The notes under the pieces: generated by a model
The model's database searches: none
The model's input: the letters and a program-made list of their open reading frames with translations, nothing else
What the model was told of the DNA's origin: nothing
Position numbers and translations under genes: made by a program
NCBI RefSeq assembly: GCF_900104945.1
Contig: NZ_LT629736.1
Coordinates: forward strand, 62,001-126,000
From: Halopseudomonas xinjiangensis
Lineage (GTDB): Bacteria; Pseudomonadota; Gammaproteobacteria; Pseudomonadales; Pseudomonadaceae
Length of the DNA stretch: 64,000 nt
Direction of reading: 5' to 3'
Shown: in pieces, positions 44,887 to 54,658 of the stretch
Layout: every line of letters starts with the position of its first letter
How positions within the stretch are numbered: position 1 is the stretch's first letter

Positions 44887-47772
44887 ATGAGCAATACCCG
44901 AAGCCTCACCGATCTGGAACAGACTGACGCGTTTCTGCGCCGCCATATCGGCCCGGACGATGCCGAACAGCAATCGATGCTCGAAACCCTCGGCGTCGAA
45001 TCGCTGGATGCGCTGATCAGCGAGACGGTCCCGAACAGCATCCTGCGCAAGGACTTGCTCAATCTGCCCGGTCCACGTACCGAGGCCGAGGCGCTCGGTT
45101 ACCTGAAGGGTGTTGCCAGCAAGAACCAGATTTTTACTTCCTGCATTGGCATGGGTTACCACGGCACGCTCACGCCGAATGTGATTCTGCGCAATGTCCT
45201 GGAAAACCCGGGCTGGTACACCGCGTATACCCCGTATCAGCCTGAAATCGCGCAAGGCCGACTCGAAGCGCTGCTCAACTTTCAGCAGCTGTCGATTGAT
45301 CTGACCGGCATGGAGCTGGCCAGCGCCTCGCTGCTCGACGAAGCCACCGCAGCCGCTGAAGCCATGGCGTTGGCCAAGCGTCAGGCCAAGAGCAAGAGCA
45401 ACCTGTTCTTCATCGATCACGACTGCCACCCGCAGACCATTTCTGTAGTGCGTACGCGTGCCGAAGCGTTCGGCTTCGAGGTCGTTCTCGATGACGTGCG
45501 CAAGCTGGGCGAGTACGAAGTATTCGGCGCGCTTTTTCAATACCCCAACACCTGGGGCGAGATCACCGATCTGAAGCCGCTGATCGATGCGGTGCATGCG
45601 CAGAACGGATTGGCCTGCATCGCCGCCGACCTGCTCAGTCTGGTGCTGTTGACGCCTCCGGGTGAACTGGGCGCGGACGTGGTCTTTGGTTCCGCCCAGC
45701 GCTTTGGTGTGCCCATGGGTTACGGCGGGCCGCATGCTGCATACTTCGCCACTCGTGACGCGTACAAGCGCGCCATGCCGGGGCGGATCATCGGTGTGTC
45801 GGTCGACACCCGCGGCAACCGCGCGCTGCGCATGGCGCTGCAGACCCGCGAGCAGCATATCCGCCGCGAAAAGGCCAATTCGAACATCTGTACCGCCCAG
45901 GTTCTGCTGGCGAACATTGCCAGTTTCTATGCGGTGTATCACGGCCCGGAAGGTCTGAAGACCATCGCTGAACGAGTGCATCGTCTAACCGCTATTCTGG
46001 CCTCTGGCCTGGAAGGCAAAGGCTTCAAGCGCCAGAATGAACATTTCTTCGACACCCTGACGCTGGACGTTGGCGGCCGCGCCGGTGAGATCGTCGAGCG
46101 TGCGCGCGCTGCAAGGATCAACCTGCGGTTAGTAGACGAAACTACGCTAGGCGTGAGTCTCGACGAAACCTCGTCCCGCGCCACCGTCGAGCAGCTCTTG
46201 GCAGTGTTTGCCGGTGATGGCCAGGCGAGCGATATCGAGGCTCTGGATCGGCAGGTGAGTGCCGCGGCGATCGGTATCCCTGAGGCGCTGCGCCGCCAGT
46301 CAGCGTTCCTGACGCACCCGGTGTTCAACAGCTACCACTCCGAAACGGAGATGCTGCGTTACATCAAGTCGCTGGAAAACAAGGACCTGGCCTTGAACCA
46401 CGCGATGATCCCGCTGGGCTCCTGCACCATGAAGCTCAACGCCACCGCCGAGATGATCCCGATCACCTGGCCGGAATTCGGTCAGCTGCACCCGTTCGCG
46501 CCCTTGGCCCAGGCCGAAGGTTACAAGGTGATGATCGACGAGCTTGAAGCCGCCCTGCGTGAAATCACCGGCTTCGATGCCATCTGCATGCAGCCGAACT
46601 CCGGAGCGCAGGGCGAGTACGCCGGCCTGCTGGCGATCCGCAAGTTCCATGAATCCAATGGTGATGAGCACCGCAATGTTTGTCTGATTCCGACTTCCGC
46701 GCACGGCACCAACCCGGCTTCGGCGATGATGGCAAGCATGCGTGTGGTGCTGGTCAGTTGCGACGACAACGGCAACGTCGATATTGCGGATCTGAAGCAG
46801 AAGGCGGAAGACAATGCGGACAACCTGTCGTGTCTGATGATTACCTATCCGTCCACCCACGGTGTGTACGAAGAAGGTATTCGGGAGATCTGCCAGATCA
46901 TCCACCAGCATGGCGGGCAGGTGTACATGGACGGTGCCAACCTCAACGCGCAGGTGGGTTTGACCCGTCCGGCGGACATTGGCGCGGACGTATCGCACAT
47001 GAACCTGCACAAGACGTTCTGCATTCCGCATGGCGGCGGTGGCCCGGGCATGGGTCCGATCGGCGTCAAGGCGCATTTGGCGCCTTATGTAGCCAACCAC
47101 CCGGTCGTGCCGCTGGACGGTCCCGACCCGGAGAACGGCGCGGTCAGCGCAGCCCCCTGGGGTAGCGCGAGCATCCTGCCGATCAGCTGGACCTATGTCG
47201 CCCTGATGGGTGCCGAGGGGCTGCGTCGCGCGACCGAGGTGGCGATCCTCAATGCCAATTACCTGGCCAAGCGGTTGGGTCAGGCCTATCCGGTGCTCTA
47301 CAGCGGCCGTAACGGTCGTGTCGCGCACGAATGCATCATCGATATCCGTCCGCTCAAGGCAGCCTCCGGCATCACCGAGGAAGATGTGGCCAAGCGGCTG
47401 ATGGATTTCGGCTTCCATGCGCCGACCATGTCGTTCCCGGTTCCGGGTACGCTGATGATCGAGCCGACAGAAAGCGAGTCGAAGGCCGAGCTGGACCGTT
47501 TCATCGATGCCATGCTGACCATTCGCGGCGAAATCAGCCGGGTCGAGCAGGGCGAGTGGACGGTGGAGCAGAGCCCGCCGCACAACGCCCCGCACACTCT
47601 GGCCGACATCACTGGTGAGTGGGACCGTCCGTATTCGCGTCAGGAAGCGGTATTCCCGCAGTCCTGGGTGGCGGCGAACAAGTTCTGGCCGAGTGTCAAC
47701 CGGATCGATAACGTCTACGGCGACCGCAATCTGTTCTGCGCCTGCCCGCCGATCGAGGCCTACGAGGCCTGA
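44887..47772 (+). CDS. gcvP: Glycine dehydrogenase (decarboxylating), P protein
   Basis: This 961-residue PLP enzyme decarboxylates glycine and loads the methylamine on GcvH. The PLP lysine is Lys709 in [20 protein letters not shown]. The N-terminal half ([16 protein letters not shown]) and C-terminal half are the fused alpha and beta subunits of the long form. I chose ATG 44887 with AGGT upstream; the open frame continues to 44788 through the palindromic element and is not part of the protein. Confidence 0.97.
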   Translation: MSNTRSLTDLEQTDAFLRRHIGPDDAEQQSMLETLGVESLDALISETVPNSILRKDLLNLPGPRTEAEALGYLKGVASKNQIFTSCIGMGYHGTLTPNVILRNVLENPGWYTAYTPYQPEIAQGRLEALLNFQQLSIDLTGMELASASLLDEATAAAEAMALAKRQAKSKSNLFFIDHDCHPQTISVVRTRAEAFGFEVVLDDVRKLGEYEVFGALFQYPNTWGEITDLKPLIDAVHAQNGLACIAADLLSLVLLTPPGELGADVVFGSAQRFGVPMGYGGPHAAYFATRDAYKRAMPGRIIGVSVDTRGNRALRMALQTREQHIRREKANSNICTAQVLLANIASFYAVYHGPEGLKTIAERVHRLTAILASGLEGKGFKRQNEHFFDTLTLDVGGRAGEIVERARAARINLRLVDETTLGVSLDETSSRATVEQLLAVFAGDGQASDIEALDRQVSAAAIGIPEALRRQSAFLTHPVFNSYHSETEMLRYIKSLENKDLALNHAMIPLGSCTMKLNATAEMIPITWPEFGQLHPFAPLAQAEGYKVMIDELEAALREITGFDAICMQPNSGAQGEYAGLLAIRKFHESNGDEHRNVCLIPTSAHGTNPASAMMASMRVVLVSCDDNGNVDIADLKQKAEDNADNLSCLMITYPSTHGVYEEGIREICQIIHQHGGQVYMDGANLNAQVGLTRPADIGADVSHMNLHKTFCIPHGGGGPGMGPIGVKAHLAPYVANHPVVPLDGPDPENGAVSAAPWGSASILPISWTYVALMGAEGLRRATEVAILNANYLAKRLGQAYPVLYSGRNGRVAHECIIDIRPLKAASGITEEDVAKRLMDFGFHAPTMSFPVPGTLMIEPTESESKAELDRFIDAMLTIRGEISRVEQGEWTVEQSPPHNAPHTLADITGEWDRPYSRQEAVFPQSWVAANKFWPSVNRIDNVYGDRNLFCACPPIEAYEA

Positions 47773-47779
47773 CCCTGTT

Positions 47780-47800
47780 GGCGCGCCGCTCTGGCGCGCC
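47780..47800 (+). terminator. Rho-independent terminator of the gcv operon
   Basis: GGCGCGCC occurs twice (each self-complementary) with a 5-base GCTCT loop, followed by TTTTCTTTG. It starts eight bases past the gcvP stop. Confidence 0.88.
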
Positions 47801-47919
47801 TTTTCTTTGAGGGGCGTATTCCGCCCCGTCTCGTTAAATCGCCTATGCTAGGGGTGGCCTGACGGCCCGCATCGTCGTCCTAGTGGACCGAGACCATTGG
47901 CAGTAGGGAACCGCGCAGC

Positions 47920-49536
47920 ATGACCGACACTTCACACGTTCAGACCGAGCTCGACACCATCGTTGAGGCCCTCGAGGAAGGCAAGCGCAAAAAACTGCGC
48001 AAATTGCTGCGTGGCATGCATCCAGGCAAGATCGCCAGTCTGCTCGAAGCGCTCGACGTCGAACGTCGCGTGGTGGTCTGGCAGCACCTGCGAGAAGAGG
48101 ACGAGGCGGCTGTGGTGCGTTATCTCGATCCACTCGTAGCCGCCGCGCTGCAGCGCGATGCCGATGATCCGGACCTTGCCGAACTCGACGAGGAAGCGGC
48201 TGCCGCGATTACCGACATCCGCCATGTGCGGGAGTCTCTGGAAGAGGGGCGCTACAAACGCATCGTCAAACTGTTCAAGCAGATGCATCCGGCCAAGGCG
48301 GCCGGCCTGCTCGAATCGCTCCCGCCGGATGAGCGCAGCACGGTCTGGGAGATGCTGTCCAGCGAGCGGGCCGGCAAGATCCTCGTCCATCTGCACGAAG
48401 AAGTCCGGGCCAGCCTGGCCCAGGAGATGGACCAGGACGACCTGTTCGCTGCAGTTCGCAAGCTCGATCTGGATGACCTTGTCGACCTGATTCAGGCTCT
48501 GCCGGCAGGTCCCGGACGTGAAGTCATGCTGTCGATGGATGTTGCGACGCGCCAGCAAGTCGTGTCGATGCTGTCCTATCCCGAGGATTCCGCCGGTGGT
48601 CTGATGAACATCGACCATCTCTCGGTGCGTGCCGATGTTCGGGTCGGCTCGGTACTGCGTTACCTGCGTTTGCTCGAGGACCTGCCAGACCATACCGACA
48701 AGGTCATGGTGGTCGACCGTAAAAATCGTTATCAGGGTGTGCTGCGACTCAGTCGTATCCTTACCAGTGATCCGGAGGCGAAGGTCGAGGAGGTGATGGA
48801 TGCCGAATTCCAGCCTTTGCCGGTGCAGATGCCAAGCCGCGAGGTGGCGCGTCGCTTCGAAGACCTCGACATGCTCTCTGCCGCCGTGGTGGATGAGCAG
48901 GGCATTCTGCTTGGTCGCATCACGGTGGACGACGTGCTCGACATCATTCGCGAAGAATCGCGCAGCACCATGATGCACATGGCCGGTCTGGATGATGAGG
49001 CCGACATGTTCGCGCCCGTGCTGAAAAGCACCTTGCGGCGCTCCGTGTGGCTGGGCATCAACCTGGTGACCGCATTCCTCGCCGCCTGGGTCATTGGTCA
49101 GTTCCAGGGCACGCTGGAGCAGATCGTTGCGCTCGCGGTGTTGATGCCGATCGTAGCCAGCATGGGCGGTATCGCCGGCAGCCAGACGCTGACTCTGGTC
49201 ATTCGCGGGCTGGCGCTCGGCCAGGTCGAAGGTGGCAACGCCAGGGTGCTACTGGGCAAGGAGATGGGTATCGGCTTGCTCAACGGGTTGCTTTGGGCTG
49301 TCGTCGTGGCGGTGCTGGCGTACGTCTGGTTCGGTAGCTGGCAGATCGGCGGCATCATCGGGGCGGCGATTCTGTTGAACCTGCTCTGCGCCGCCTTCTC
49401 CGGCCTGGCCGTTCCATTGGTGCTGCGCAAGTTTGGCATCGATCCGGCGTTGGCCGGCAGCGTCATCCTGACGACAGTCACTGACGTGGTGGGGTTCTTC
49501 GCTTTCCTCGGCCTGGCCACCTTGCTGCTCCTCTAA
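47920..49536 (+). CDS. mgtE: MgtE magnesium transporter with duplicated N-domain segment
   Basis: This 538-residue Mg2+ channel has cytosolic N-domain (about 14-195), two CBS domains (about 215-350) and a C-terminal pore of five helices with GGIAGSQTLTLVIR and the conserved Asp in TTVTDVVGFFAF. The usual length is 450-480; the extra residues come from a repeat in the N-domain: about 14-72 and 104-163 share EALEEGK/ESLEEGR, MHPGKIASLLEAL/MHPAKAAGLLESL and VWQHL/VWEML. The N and CBS domains close the pore when Mg2+ is plentiful. Single gene. Confidence 0.93.
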   Translation: MTDTSHVQTELDTIVEALEEGKRKKLRKLLRGMHPGKIASLLEALDVERRVVVWQHLREEDEAAVVRYLDPLVAAALQRDADDPDLAELDEEAAAAITDIRHVRESLEEGRYKRIVKLFKQMHPAKAAGLLESLPPDERSTVWEMLSSERAGKILVHLHEEVRASLAQEMDQDDLFAAVRKLDLDDLVDLIQALPAGPGREVMLSMDVATRQQVVSMLSYPEDSAGGLMNIDHLSVRADVRVGSVLRYLRLLEDLPDHTDKVMVVDRKNRYQGVLRLSRILTSDPEAKVEEVMDAEFQPLPVQMPSREVARRFEDLDMLSAAVVDEQGILLGRITVDDVLDIIREESRSTMMHMAGLDDEADMFAPVLKSTLRRSVWLGINLVTAFLAAWVIGQFQGTLEQIVALAVLMPIVASMGGIAGSQTLTLVIRGLALGQVEGGNARVLLGKEMGIGLLNGLLWAVVVAVLAYVWFGSWQIGGIIGAAILLNLLCAAFSGLAVPLVLRKFGIDPALAGSVILTTVTDVVGFFAFLGLATLLLL

Positions 49537-49540
49537 GCCA

Positions 49541-49574
49541 TATACGCTATTCCATATATATGGAGTAGCGTATA
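49541..49574. promoter_or_regulatory. 34-bp palindromic operator upstream of arsR
   Basis: TATACGCTATTCCATAT (49541-49557) is followed directly by ATATGGAGTAGCGTATA (49558-49574), complementary with one mismatch. It starts four bases after mgtE and ends 31 bases before arsR. The length, AT-rich centre and place next to an arsR-family gene fit the operator to which ArsR binds and represses its own operon. Confidence 0.8.
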
Positions 49575-49605
49575 TAGTCGGGCGACCCACTTCAGGAGTT
49601 GCTCG

Positions 49606-49959
49606 ATGACCCTCATCGACCCACCTACGCTATTCAAGTCGCTGGCCGACGATACCCGTGCACGCCTGGCGCTGCTGGTCGCCAGCGAAGGCGAGCTGTG
49701 CGTGTGCGAGCTGGTTTGCGCGCTCGAGGCCAGCCAGCCGAAAATTTCGCGCCACCTGGCCGAGCTGCGCAAGACCGGCCTGTTACAGGATCGTCGACAG
49801 GGGCAGTGGGTTTATTATCGCCTGAATGACGACTTGCCAGCCTGGGTCCGGCATGTGCTGGACGTCGTCCGTACCGCCAACCATCCCTGGATCGCAGAAG
49901 GGCTCAAGCGGCTGGGTCGTATGGACGACCGACCCGTTCGCCAGGCCAGCTGTTGCTGA
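49606..49959 (+). CDS. arsR: ArsR-family arsenic-responsive repressor
   Basis: This 117-residue winged-helix repressor has the arsenite-binding motif ELCVCELVCAL with Cys32, Cys34 and Cys38; in the E. coli type the third Cys is at 37, so the spacing differs by one. The recognition helix is ASQPKISRHLAEL. A C-terminal Cys-Cys pair (ASCC) may add thiol ligands. It starts arsR-arsH-gapdh-arsJ and should be released by trivalent arsenic. Confidence 0.94.
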   Translation: MTLIDPPTLFKSLADDTRARLALLVASEGELCVCELVCALEASQPKISRHLAELRKTGLLQDRRQGQWVYYRLNDDLPAWVRHVLDVVRTANHPWIAEGLKRLGRMDDRPVRQASCC

Positions 49960-49977
49960 ACCCACCGAGGAGAGACC

Positions 49978-50688
49978 ATGAACTCCGATTTTCCGGCGCT
50001 GGATCACGATCTGCTGCGCCAACCCGATCATCAACGCCTGGGTGTCGAGTCGACAGACTCTCCGCTGCGCATCCTCCTGCTCTACGGCTCGACCCGTGAG
50101 CGCTCGTTCAGCCGGTTGCTGACCGAGGAGGCGGCGCGTCTGCTTCAGTTGATGGGCGCCGAAACCCGTATCTACGATCCATCCGGCCTGCCGCTGCCCG
50201 ATGATGCTCCGGACGATCATCCCAAGGTCGCCGAGCTGCGCGAACTGATGCAGTGGTCGGAAGGCCAGGTCTGGTGCTCGCCCGAACGTCATGGTGCGAT
50301 GACGGGTGTATTCAAGGCGCAGATCGACTGGGTACCGCTGGCGCTGGGAGCGGTACGCCCGACCCAAGGGAAAACGCTTGCAGTGATGCAGGTATGCGGC
50401 GGGTCGCAGTCGTTCAATGTTGTCAACCAGCTACGCGTACTCGGCCGATGGATGCGCATGGTCACGATTCCCAATCAGTCGTCTGTCCCCAAGGCCTTCC
50501 TCGAGTTCGACAATGACGGACGAATGAAACCATCCTCGTACTACGATCGGGTGGTCGATGTGATGGAAGAGCTGATCAAGTTCACCTGGTTGCTACGTGG
50601 TCGCGCAGACTACCTGGTGGATCGCTACTCTGAGCGCAAGGAGTCCGCGCAGGAACTGTCCCAACGCGTCAATCAGCGCAGTATCTGA
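49978..50688 (+). CDS. arsH: ArsH NADPH-dependent FMN reductase
   Basis: This 236-residue flavodoxin-like protein has the FMN loop [10 protein letters not shown], the central [21 protein letters not shown] and [16 protein letters not shown]. ArsH oxidises trivalent organoarsenicals and reduces quinones and metals. It follows arsR by 18 bases in the same operon. Confidence 0.95.
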   Translation: MNSDFPALDHDLLRQPDHQRLGVESTDSPLRILLLYGSTRERSFSRLLTEEAARLLQLMGAETRIYDPSGLPLPDDAPDDHPKVAELRELMQWSEGQVWCSPERHGAMTGVFKAQIDWVPLALGAVRPTQGKTLAVMQVCGGSQSFNVVNQLRVLGRWMRMVTIPNQSSVPKAFLEFDNDGRMKPSSYYDRVVDVMEELIKFTWLLRGRADYLVDRYSERKESAQELSQRVNQRSI

Positions 50689-50746
50689 ATCATCGATCAA
50701 CCGATAGCGCCGGAGTCGTCGGTGCTGCTCAACGAAGGTGACGAAC

Positions 50747-51751
50747 ATGACCATCAAAGTAGGCATCAACGGGTTCGGCCGTATCGGCAAGCTGGCGCTG
50801 CGTGCTGCCTGGGACTGGCCCGAGCTCGACTTCATCCGCATCAACGACCCGGCCGGTGATGCCGCCACCCACGCGCACCTGCTGAACTTCGATTCGGTGC
50901 ACGGGCGCTGGCATCACGAAGCGGGCCATCGCGAAGGCAATCTGGTCATTGAAGACCGGGAAATCACGCTCACTCAGCACAAGACCATCGGCAACGGCGA
51001 CTGGTCCGATTGCGACCTGGTGATCGAGGCCAGCGGCAAGATGAAGACGGTCGAAGTGCTTGAGGAGTATCTGCGCCAGGGTGTGGAGCGCGTGGTGGTC
51101 AGTGCGCCCGTGAAAGAGGCGGGCGCGTTGAATATCGTGCTTGGGGTCAACCAGCAGCTGTTCGACCCGGCCAAGCATCGCATCGTGACGGCTGCGTCCT
51201 GCACTACCAACTGCCTGGCGCCGGTGGTCAAGGTGATTCACGAAGAGCTTGGCATCCGCCATGGCTCGATCACCACGATTCACGACGTGACCAATACCCA
51301 GAGCATTCTCGACCAGCCACACAAGGACCTGCGCCGGGCCCGTGCCGCCGGCATGAGCCTGATCCCGACCAGTACCGGCTCGGCGACGGCAATCGCGGAG
51401 ATATTCCCCGAGCTGCGCGGCAAGCTCAATGGTCATGCCGTGCGTGTGCCGCTGGCCAATGCGTCGCTGACCGACTGCGTGTTCGAGGTCGAGCGGGCGA
51501 CCTCGGTGGACGAGGTCAACGCACTGTTCAAAGCAGCAGCCGAAGGCAAACTGAAGGGCATTCTGGGCTATGAGGAGCGGCCGCTGGTGTCGATCGATTA
51601 CCGCACCGACCCCCGCTCCTCGATCATCGATGCGCTCTCGACCATGGTCATCAACGGCACCCAGGTAAAAATCTACAGCTGGTATGACAACGAGTGGGGT
51701 TACGCCAATCGCACGGTAGAGCTGGCGCGTCTAGTCGGGCAAGCCAACTGA
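50747..51751 (+). CDS. ArsJ-associated glyceraldehyde-3-phosphate dehydrogenase
   Basis: This 334-residue GAPDH has [16 protein letters not shown], the catalytic ASCTTNC and [12 protein letters not shown]. In ars operons such GAPDH uses arsenate in place of phosphate to make 1-arseno-3-phosphoglycerate, the substrate of ArsJ (established for Pseudomonas aeruginosa). Its position directly before arsJ (2 bases) identifies this specialised copy. ATG 50747 has GAAGG upstream. Confidence 0.94.
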   Translation: MTIKVGINGFGRIGKLALRAAWDWPELDFIRINDPAGDAATHAHLLNFDSVHGRWHHEAGHREGNLVIEDREITLTQHKTIGNGDWSDCDLVIEASGKMKTVEVLEEYLRQGVERVVVSAPVKEAGALNIVLGVNQQLFDPAKHRIVTAASCTTNCLAPVVKVIHEELGIRHGSITTIHDVTNTQSILDQPHKDLRRARAAGMSLIPTSTGSATAIAEIFPELRGKLNGHAVRVPLANASLTDCVFEVERATSVDEVNALFKAAAEGKLKGILGYEERPLVSIDYRTDPRSSIIDALSTMVINGTQVKIYSWYDNEWGYANRTVELARLVGQAN

Positions 51752-51753
51752 GC

Positions 51754-52977
51754 ATGGGCGCGTTGTCGACGCTCTCGCCCGCGGTGCGCCAGTATCTGGT
51801 GGTGACGGGCAATTACTGGGCGTTCACGCTGACCGACGGCGCGCTGCGCATGCTGGTAGTGCTGCACTTTCATGATATGGGCTACAGCCCGTTGCAGATC
51901 GCTTCGCTGTTTCTGTTCTATGAAATCTTCGGCGTGGTGACCAACCTGGTTGGTGGTTACCTAGGCGCGCGTATCGGCCTGAACCGCACCATGAACATCG
52001 GGCTGGCGTTGCAGGTTGGTGCGCTGTTGATGCTCACGGTTCCGCCCGAATGGCTGACTGTGGTCTGGGTCATGGCCGCGCAGGCCCTATCCGGTATCGC
52101 CAAGGACCTGAACAAGATGAGCGCCAAGAGCTCGATCAAACTGCTCGTGCCCGACGCTCAGCAAGGGTCGCTCTATCGTTGGGTTGCCCTGCTCACCGGC
52201 TCGAAGAATGCACTCAAGGGCGCAGGCTTCTTTCTCGGCGGGGCGCTGCTCGCTGTGCTTGGTTTCGCTGGCGCCGTTTTGGCGATGGCTGGCGTGCTGG
52301 CGCTGGTATGGCTATCCAGCCTGTTCCTGCTCAGGAGGGATCTGGGCAAGGCCAAAGCAAAGCCCAGGTTCCGCGAGTTGCTGTCCAAGAGCGAACCCAT
52401 CAACGTGCTGTCGGCAGCGCGGCTGTTTCTCTTCGGCGCGCGCGATGTGTGGTTCGTGATTGCGCTGCCGGTGTACCTGTCCAGCGTTTTCGGCTGGGAC
52501 TACTGGCAGGTCGGCGGCTTTCTCGCGGCCTGGGTGATCGGTTATGGCGTTGTCCAGACAGTGGCTCCCTGGCTGACCGGCAAACGTACCGGGGCGATAC
52601 CTGGCGGGACGGCTGCGTTCGGCTGGGCGGCGGCATTGGCTCTGTTGCCGGCCGCCATTGCGCTGGGGCTGGACGCTCTTGGATCGCCGGAGGTGGTGCT
52701 GCTTGGCGGGCTGATGATGTTCGGTGTGCTGTTCGCGGTGAATTCATCGCTTCACAGTTATCTGATCGTCTCCTTTGCCAAGGCTGACGGCGTGTCACTG
52801 GATGTGGGCTTTTACTATATGTCCAACGCCATGGGCCGCTTGATCGGCACGTTGCTCTCCGGCTGGGTCTATCAGGCCCACGGGCTTGACGCCTGCCTGT
52901 GGATTTCGAGCCTGTTCGTGGCGGCGGCAGCGCTGATCTCCCTCAAGCTGCCGCGTGCCAAACTCGCTGAGAGCTGA
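51754..52977 (+). CDS. arsJ: Organoarsenical efflux permease ArsJ
   Basis: This 407-residue MFS permease with about eleven to twelve helices opens with VTGNYWAFTLTDGALRMLV, the diagnostic ArsJ segment, and has VGGYLGARIGLNRTMNIG as the MFS loop. It exports 1-arseno-3-phosphoglycerate, which hydrolyses outside to arsenate. Together with the upstream GAPDH it gives arsenate resistance without reduction. It begins two bases after the GAPDH stop. Confidence 0.94.
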   Translation: MGALSTLSPAVRQYLVVTGNYWAFTLTDGALRMLVVLHFHDMGYSPLQIASLFLFYEIFGVVTNLVGGYLGARIGLNRTMNIGLALQVGALLMLTVPPEWLTVVWVMAAQALSGIAKDLNKMSAKSSIKLLVPDAQQGSLYRWVALLTGSKNALKGAGFFLGGALLAVLGFAGAVLAMAGVLALVWLSSLFLLRRDLGKAKAKPRFRELLSKSEPINVLSAARLFLFGARDVWFVIALPVYLSSVFGWDYWQVGGFLAAWVIGYGVVQTVAPWLTGKRTGAIPGGTAAFGWAAALALLPAAIALGLDALGSPEVVLLGGLMMFGVLFAVNSSLHSYLIVSFAKADGVSLDVGFYYMSNAMGRLIGTLLSGWVYQAHGLDACLWISSLFVAAAALISLKLPRAKLAES

Positions 52978-53124
52978 CAATCGGCTGCACCGAGCATCTG
53001 CCAGACACTCGGTCTGCACCGGCTGCGCCTGCGCCTGGCCTCGACAACAGCTTCTCTCTTCGCTCTAGCCGACCACTGAGAATTTTCAGCACCAGTTATC
53101 AATCCGCACCTGCGCTTTTACGCA

Positions 53125-53164
53125 TTGTTTATGCGCACGGGCCGAACTGCGCCTCGTTTGTTTA
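53125..53164 (+). promoter_or_regulatory. Paired TTGTTTA direct repeats before trkH
   Basis: TTGTTTA occurs at 53125-53131 and 53158-53164, a 33-bp period (three helical turns). The second ends 44 bases before the trkH start. The same pair and spacing precede trkA (56795-56834). It is a likely binding site for the OmpR-type regulator encoded at 56095. Confidence 0.55.
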
Positions 53165-53208
53165 TTGCCGCCCGAGATAGGCTGTGGCCAATCTGCTGCG
53201 AGGTCGCG

Positions 53209-54657
53209 ATGCTCAGCTTCATTCGTCCGGTCATATATGTATGTGGTTTTCTGGTACTGATCATGTCGAGCATGATGCTCAGCGTCGCCACCTTCGCCTG
53301 GCTACGCAATGATCCCGAAACGTCGGTTTTCCTGCTTTCGTCCGCTGTGTCGGCCGCAGCCGGCGGGGGCATGGTGTTGAGCTGTCGCCGGGCCCAGTTC
53401 AATCTGATTGCTCGCCAGCTCTACCTACTGACCAGTCTGAGCTGGGTGATGCTGTCATTGGCGGGTGCGCTGCCGCTGTTTTTCAGTCATTTCGACCTGT
53501 CGATTACCGATGCGGTATTCGAGGCTGTGTCCGGCATCACCACGACGGGGTCCACGGTTCTGAGTGGCTTGCAGGATCTCCCCGCCAGCCTGCTGCTGTG
53601 GCGTTCGCTACTGCAATGGCTCGGCGGGCTGGGGGTGATAGGCATGGCGGTATCAATCCTGCCGTTCTTGCGGGTCGGCGGCATGCGCCTGTTTCATACC
53701 GAGTCGTCAGACTGGTCGGATAAATCCATACCGCGTATCCAGTCGCTGGCAAGGATGCTACTACTGACCTATCTCGGCATCAGCCTCGCCTGTATCCTCA
53801 GTTACTGGGCTGCGGGCATGACATTGTTCGATGCGATCAATCACGCCATGACCACCGTCTCCACTGGCGGCTACGCGACCGATGATCGCTCAATGGGGCG
53901 CTTCGGTTCCGGGATCCTGTGGATAGCCATTGTGTTCATGCTGATCGGCGCGCTGCCATTCACCATGATCATTGCCTTCGTACGCAGGCCGACTCTTGCT
54001 GTGCTGAACAATCAGCAAGCGATGGGCCTGCTTGCTATCGTCGCGGCGATCAGTCTGCCTCTGGCCGTCGTATTGATCCTTGGGCGGCAATACCCCCCGT
54101 TCGAGGCGCTGACGCAGGCCACGTTCAACCTGGTGTCGGTGATCACCACTACGGGCTATGCCTCGACTGATTATCTTCTATGGGGGCCGTTCAGCATCGC
54201 GCTGTTCTTCCTGGTCATGTTCATTGGCGGTTGCTCGGGCTCCACCAGCGGTGGGATGAAGGTGTTCCGCTTCCAGCTCAGCTATCTGTTCCTGCGCTCT
54301 CAGATAAGCAAGCTGGTACATCCTAATGGCGTATTCATTACCCGATACAACGGTCGCCCCGTACAGGACGACATCATTCTTTCGGCCGTAGGGTTCTCGT
54401 TCCTGTTTTTCGTGACACTGGCTGTCGTCACGCTGCTGCTTGCCTTGCTCGGTCTCGACCTGCTGACCAGCGTCAGTGCAACGGCCACGGCGCTGACCAA
54501 CGTCGGCCCGGGGGTGGGCAATGTGGTCGGGCCCGCAGGTAATTTCGCCAGCCTGCCCGCAGCCGCCAAATGGTTGTTATCCTTCGCCATGTTGCTGGGT
54601 CGCCTGGAGCTGCTGACGTTGATGGTTCTGTTCACTCCCATGTTCTGGCGGGGCTGA
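53209..54657 (+). CDS. trkH: TrkH-type potassium uptake membrane subunit
   Basis: This 482-residue K+ channel protein has four pore repeats: GITTTGSTVL, TTVSTGGYAT, VITTTGYAST and LTNVGPGVGN, each with the filter glycine. The length is standard for TrkH. It takes up K+ at the inner membrane, gated by TrkA. ATG 53209 has GAGG six bases upstream; the open frame upstream is not TrkH-like. One base separates it from the kinase gene. Confidence 0.95.
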   Translation: MLSFIRPVIYVCGFLVLIMSSMMLSVATFAWLRNDPETSVFLLSSAVSAAAGGGMVLSCRRAQFNLIARQLYLLTSLSWVMLSLAGALPLFFSHFDLSITDAVFEAVSGITTTGSTVLSGLQDLPASLLLWRSLLQWLGGLGVIGMAVSILPFLRVGGMRLFHTESSDWSDKSIPRIQSLARMLLLTYLGISLACILSYWAAGMTLFDAINHAMTTVSTGGYATDDRSMGRFGSGILWIAIVFMLIGALPFTMIIAFVRRPTLAVLNNQQAMGLLAIVAAISLPLAVVLILGRQYPPFEALTQATFNLVSVITTTGYASTDYLLWGPFSIALFFLVMFIGGCSGSTSGGMKVFRFQLSYLFLRSQISKLVHPNGVFITRYNGRPVQDDIILSAVGFSFLFFVTLAVVTLLLALLGLDLLTSVSATATALTNVGPGVGNVVGPAGNFASLPAAAKWLLSFAMLLGRLELLTLMVLFTPMFWRG

Positions 54658-54658
54658 G

